The notes beneath the pieces are model-generated. The model was not told the origin of the DNA and made no database searches. It saw nothing but the letters and a program-made list of their open reading frames with translations. Made by a program: the position numbers and the translations under genes. DNA of 64,000 nucleotides, taken from positions 1,612,001-1,676,000 of the forward strand of contig NZ_CP058335.1 in the NCBI RefSeq assembly GCF_013391105.1, in the 5' to 3' direction. The number at the start of each line of letters is the position of its first letter. The first letter of the stretch is position 1. The DNA comes from Natronomonas salina (GTDB taxonomy: Archaea; Halobacteriota; Halobacteria; Halobacteriales; Haloarculaceae). Shown here piece after piece: positions 61,989-64,000 of this stretch.

Positions 61989-63132
61989 CGTTGTCCTCCG
62001 TTCGCTCCGCGGGGTGGGTCCAGCGGATTTCGCCGTCATGGGTGAGCATCGTCGAGTCAACGATCTCGTCGTCGGTATTGATCTCGTTCGTATCATCGTC
62101 GAAGAGGTTCTCCAGGAAGTTCGAGACGTTGTTCGAGTACAGCTGGCTGGCGTGGTGGGAAACGGTGGCTGGCAGGTTCGTCGGCCCGAAGACTGTGACG
62201 CCGTCGTGCTCGACGGTCTCGTCGGGGCGAGTCAGCTCGCAGTTCCCGCCGGTCGCCGCCGACAGGTCGACGATCACCGAGCCGGAATCCATTCCCTCGA
62301 CCATCTCCGTGGTGACCAACTCCGGTGCTGGTCTGCCGGGGACGGCAGCCGTCGTGATAACGACATCGGATTCGCCGACGACGCGGGTGAGTTCCTTGCG
62401 CTGTTGTTCGAGGAACTCGTCGTCCATCTCACGAGCGTATCCTTCATCGTCGCCGGAGCCCTCGGTCTCGAGGTCGAGTTCGACGAAGTCAGCGCCGAGG
62501 CTCTCGACTTCCTGTTTGACTTCCAGGCGAATGTCGTAGCCGCGGACGGAGGCGCCGAGACGGTCGGCGGTCGCGATGGCCTGCAGTCCCGCAACGCCGG
62601 CGCCGATGACGAATACCTCTGCAGGCTGGACGGTGCCGGCAGCGGTCATCTGCAAGGGGTACATCTTCGGCAGTGCCTCGGCAGCGACAATAGCGGATTT
62701 GTAGCCGCCGATGCTTGCCATCGACGAGAGGGCGTCCATGCTCTGGGCGCGGCCAATCCGGGGGATAAGCTCGAGGGCGAACGCCGTGACGCCGCGGTCG
62801 GCAAGGACAGTTAGTTTCTCGTCGAGGTCATATGGGCCAAGCTGTCCGACGACGACCTGGCCCTCCCGGTAGGGGTCGATGTCGTCGCCCAGCGTAGCGC
62901 CCAACCCGCGGACCTGCAGGACGACGTCGGCGCGCTCGAACACGGTCTCCCGGTCGTTAACGACGTCGCAACCGACTTCGCGGTAATCGGCATCAGACCA
63001 GTCGGATGCCACGCCAGCTCCCGCAGCAACGCATACATCATGGCCATCTTCAAGGAATTTTTCTGCTACGGATGGTATGAGTGCAACTCGTGTCTCATCT
63101 CTTGCAGTCTCTCCTGGGATTCCAATTATCAC
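61981..63132 (-). CDS. pntA1: NAD(P) transhydrogenase alpha subunit, NAD-binding part
   Basis: A 383-residue protein from GTG 63132 (MIIGIPGETARDETRVALIP). It resembles alanine dehydrogenase/PntN. It has ALELIPRIGRAQSMDALSSM, a Rossmann glycine motif VFVIGAGVAGLQAI near 172-185, DVVITTAAVPGRPAPELVT and SGSVIVDLSAATGGNCELT. It binds NAD(H) on the cytoplasmic side. It is the first gene of the pnt operon. Confidence 0.95.
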   Translation of the reverse strand: MIIGIPGETARDETRVALIPSVAEKFLEDGHDVCVAAGAGVASDWSDADYREVGCDVVNDRETVFERADVVLQVRGLGATLGDDIDPYREGQVVVGQLGPYDLDEKLTVLADRGVTAFALELIPRIGRAQSMDALSSMASIGGYKSAIVAAEALPKMYPLQMTAAGTVQPAEVFVIGAGVAGLQAIATADRLGASVRGYDIRLEVKQEVESLGADFVELDLETEGSGDDEGYAREMDDEFLEQQRKELTRVVGESDVVITTAAVPGRPAPELVTTEMVEGMDSGSVIVDLSAATGGNCELTRPDETVEHDGVTVFGPTNLPATVSHHASQLYSNNVSNFLENLFDDDTNEINTDDEIVDSTMLTHDGEIRWTHPAERTEDNDD

Positions 63133-63704
63133 GTCTCATCACCGGGTAGAGTGTGATGATTGCAGCTGTTTGAAAAATACAATGTAGCCGTGGCAATCAC
63201 ACACGGACTTTGGTTCATAGGTTTGCTCACAGATGGGTCTATCGTTGATTGTTATCATATCTGCAATAAATATTCAGATAGAGGAGAATTTTGTGATATC
63301 CATCTCAACCCGTCTGTTCTAGAAGATCATGTCAAAGGTCGTTGAGACCTGGGGAAGTCCATTAGAACCGGCAGATAGTGTTATACCATAGCACACTAAT
63401 TCTATTTCTAGTCCGAGTGGACTGGTGTCAATATCACCAGGGGGGAGAAAATAACACATCGAAACAAGCGATTTTGATAGTTTCTAGTGAATCCTTCAGG
63501 ATAACCGGGAAAGCTTCCCTGATATGAATGTAATCAATTCTCCATTTCCGAGATACCAGCTAAATTGTTCCAGTCAGTAACTATGTCGTTATATTTAATA
63601 TCATGATATCATGATTATTGAAATCTGACTGTGCCATTACTTTGGAGCAATAATGAACGTCTCAACCATTGACTATGATCAAGATTTCGGATACAGACGG
63701 TGAG
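63133..63704. other. AT-rich intergenic region with a 16-bp palindrome
   Basis: About 570 bases, markedly AT-rich. No gene is convincing. It includes the perfect palindrome ATCATGATATCATGAT at 63600-63615 and the promoter of the pnt operon. Confidence 0.45.
63600..63615. promoter_or_regulatory. 16-bp perfect palindrome
   Basis: ATCATGATATCATGAT equals its own reverse complement and lies in AT-rich DNA next to TTTAATA. Possible regulator-binding site; the controlled gene is not clear, as both neighbours read away from it or end near it. Confidence 0.4.
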
Positions 63705-64000
63705 TTACTGCGAGACTGGGGGCGAGACAACAGACCAATCTTGCGGATTGATTGTATTAGCCTCGAACGTAGTGTTTTCGGGATAGGTGGTGAAGACTAG
63801 GATTTCAACCCGGTCAGCTAAGTATTCGACGAGCGTCACGAGATTTTCGTCTGCGAGACCCCCAAGTCCGTCCAACAGCATGACAGGGATTCTGTCTGTC
63901 ACGTCAAAGGCCTCAAAGCCAGCTAGCGCTGCTACGATTCCGATCAACTCTAGTTCGCCCTCGCTCAGAGCAGACAGGTCCGCTTCACGACCCTCTCGCG
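63705..64000 (-). CDS. C-terminal end of an SMC/RecF-like ATPase, cut by window edge
   Basis: The frame is open to the right edge, 98 codons visible. ADLSALSEGELELIGIVAAL contains an ABC signature (LSEGE). RIPVMLLDGLGGLADENLV is the Walker B strand with Asp and a D-loop-like region, followed by VEILVFTTYPE. This matches the end of haloarchaeal SMC-related proteins. The P-loop and coiled coil lie outside. Note that Walker B reads LLDG where most SMC-like ATPases carry an acidic residue (DE or DT) after the Asp. Confidence 0.7.
   Translation of the reverse strand, partial: REGREADLSALSEGELELIGIVAALAGFEAFDVTDRIPVMLLDGLGGLADENLVTLVEYLADRVEILVFTTYPENTTFEANTINPQDWSVVSPPVSQ

Noticed and set aside
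60561..62814. Two long plus-strand frames over the pnt genes
   Set aside because: Both are antisense shadows of PntB and PntA, which are certain from family signatures.
63160..63345. 61-residue plus-strand frame
   Set aside because: Cysteine-rich and non-acidic, with no family or start-site support; most likely chance in AT-rich DNA.

Overview
The window is haloarchaeal chromosomal or megaplasmid DNA (class Halobacteria). The evidence is GC-rich coding sequence, strongly acidic proteins, a TFB-type transcription factor, leaderless-looking promoters with TATA elements, a PGF-CTERM surface protein, a CGCGG-type RiPP precursor and haloarchaea-specific small helix-turn-helix families. No tRNA, rRNA or CRISPR array was found. 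GC visibly drops in several accessory stretches (about 23-29 kb, 35-48 kb, 59.4-60 kb and 63.1-63.7 kb), which suggests repeated horizontal gain.

Left part (1-16.3 kb): this is a decayed integrative or conjugative region. It holds a long HerA/VirD4-like ATPase that runs off the left edge, a second related ATPase without a usable P-loop, and a truncated 3' copy of that second gene. It also carries three AbrB-VapC toxin-antitoxin modules, one with an in-frame stop in the antitoxin, a DUF7344-type regulator, a small zinc-ribbon protein and a DhlA-like haloalkane dehalogenase. A 1-kb hairpin- and repeat-rich spacer precedes a divergent TFB, then come a Fic/Doc-like protein and a frameshifted DUF7342-type gene with a truncated partner. 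Dispersed repeats sit at the recombination scars.

Middle (16.3-48.6 kb): this is a dense putative defence island. In order it holds: a 2182-residue protein with an Hsp90/sacsin-like ATPase head; small unknown and membrane proteins; a helix-hairpin-helix glycosylase-like pair; a four-gene operon with a MORC/Hsp90-like GHKL ATPase, a McrB-like AAA+ GTPase, a McrC-like nuclease and a 540-residue unknown; a broken Sau3AI/MutH-type nuclease copy; and a five-gene block of PLD-helicase, 75-residue protein, DndD-like SMC ATPase, Dnd-associated-like small protein and beta-propeller/TPR protein, with no DndA, DndC or DndE in view. These are followed by a LAGLIDADG-like protein, an intact Sau3AI/MutH-type endonuclease with a convergent SPPY methyltransferase, and a DpnII-type endonuclease with a Dam-type methyltransferase. 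The MORC-McrBC operon and the DndD-like block are the best candidates for incompletely described systems.

Right part (48.6-64 kb): this holds an AddA/AddB-like helicase-nuclease operon flanked by a fragment and an intact copy of a secreted beta-helix PGF-CTERM gene, a CGCGG-type RiPP precursor without its radical SAM enzyme in view, a small membrane protein, the conserved proton-translocating transhydrogenase operon (pntA in two parts, then pntB), and the C-terminal end of an SMC-like ATPase leaving the right edge.
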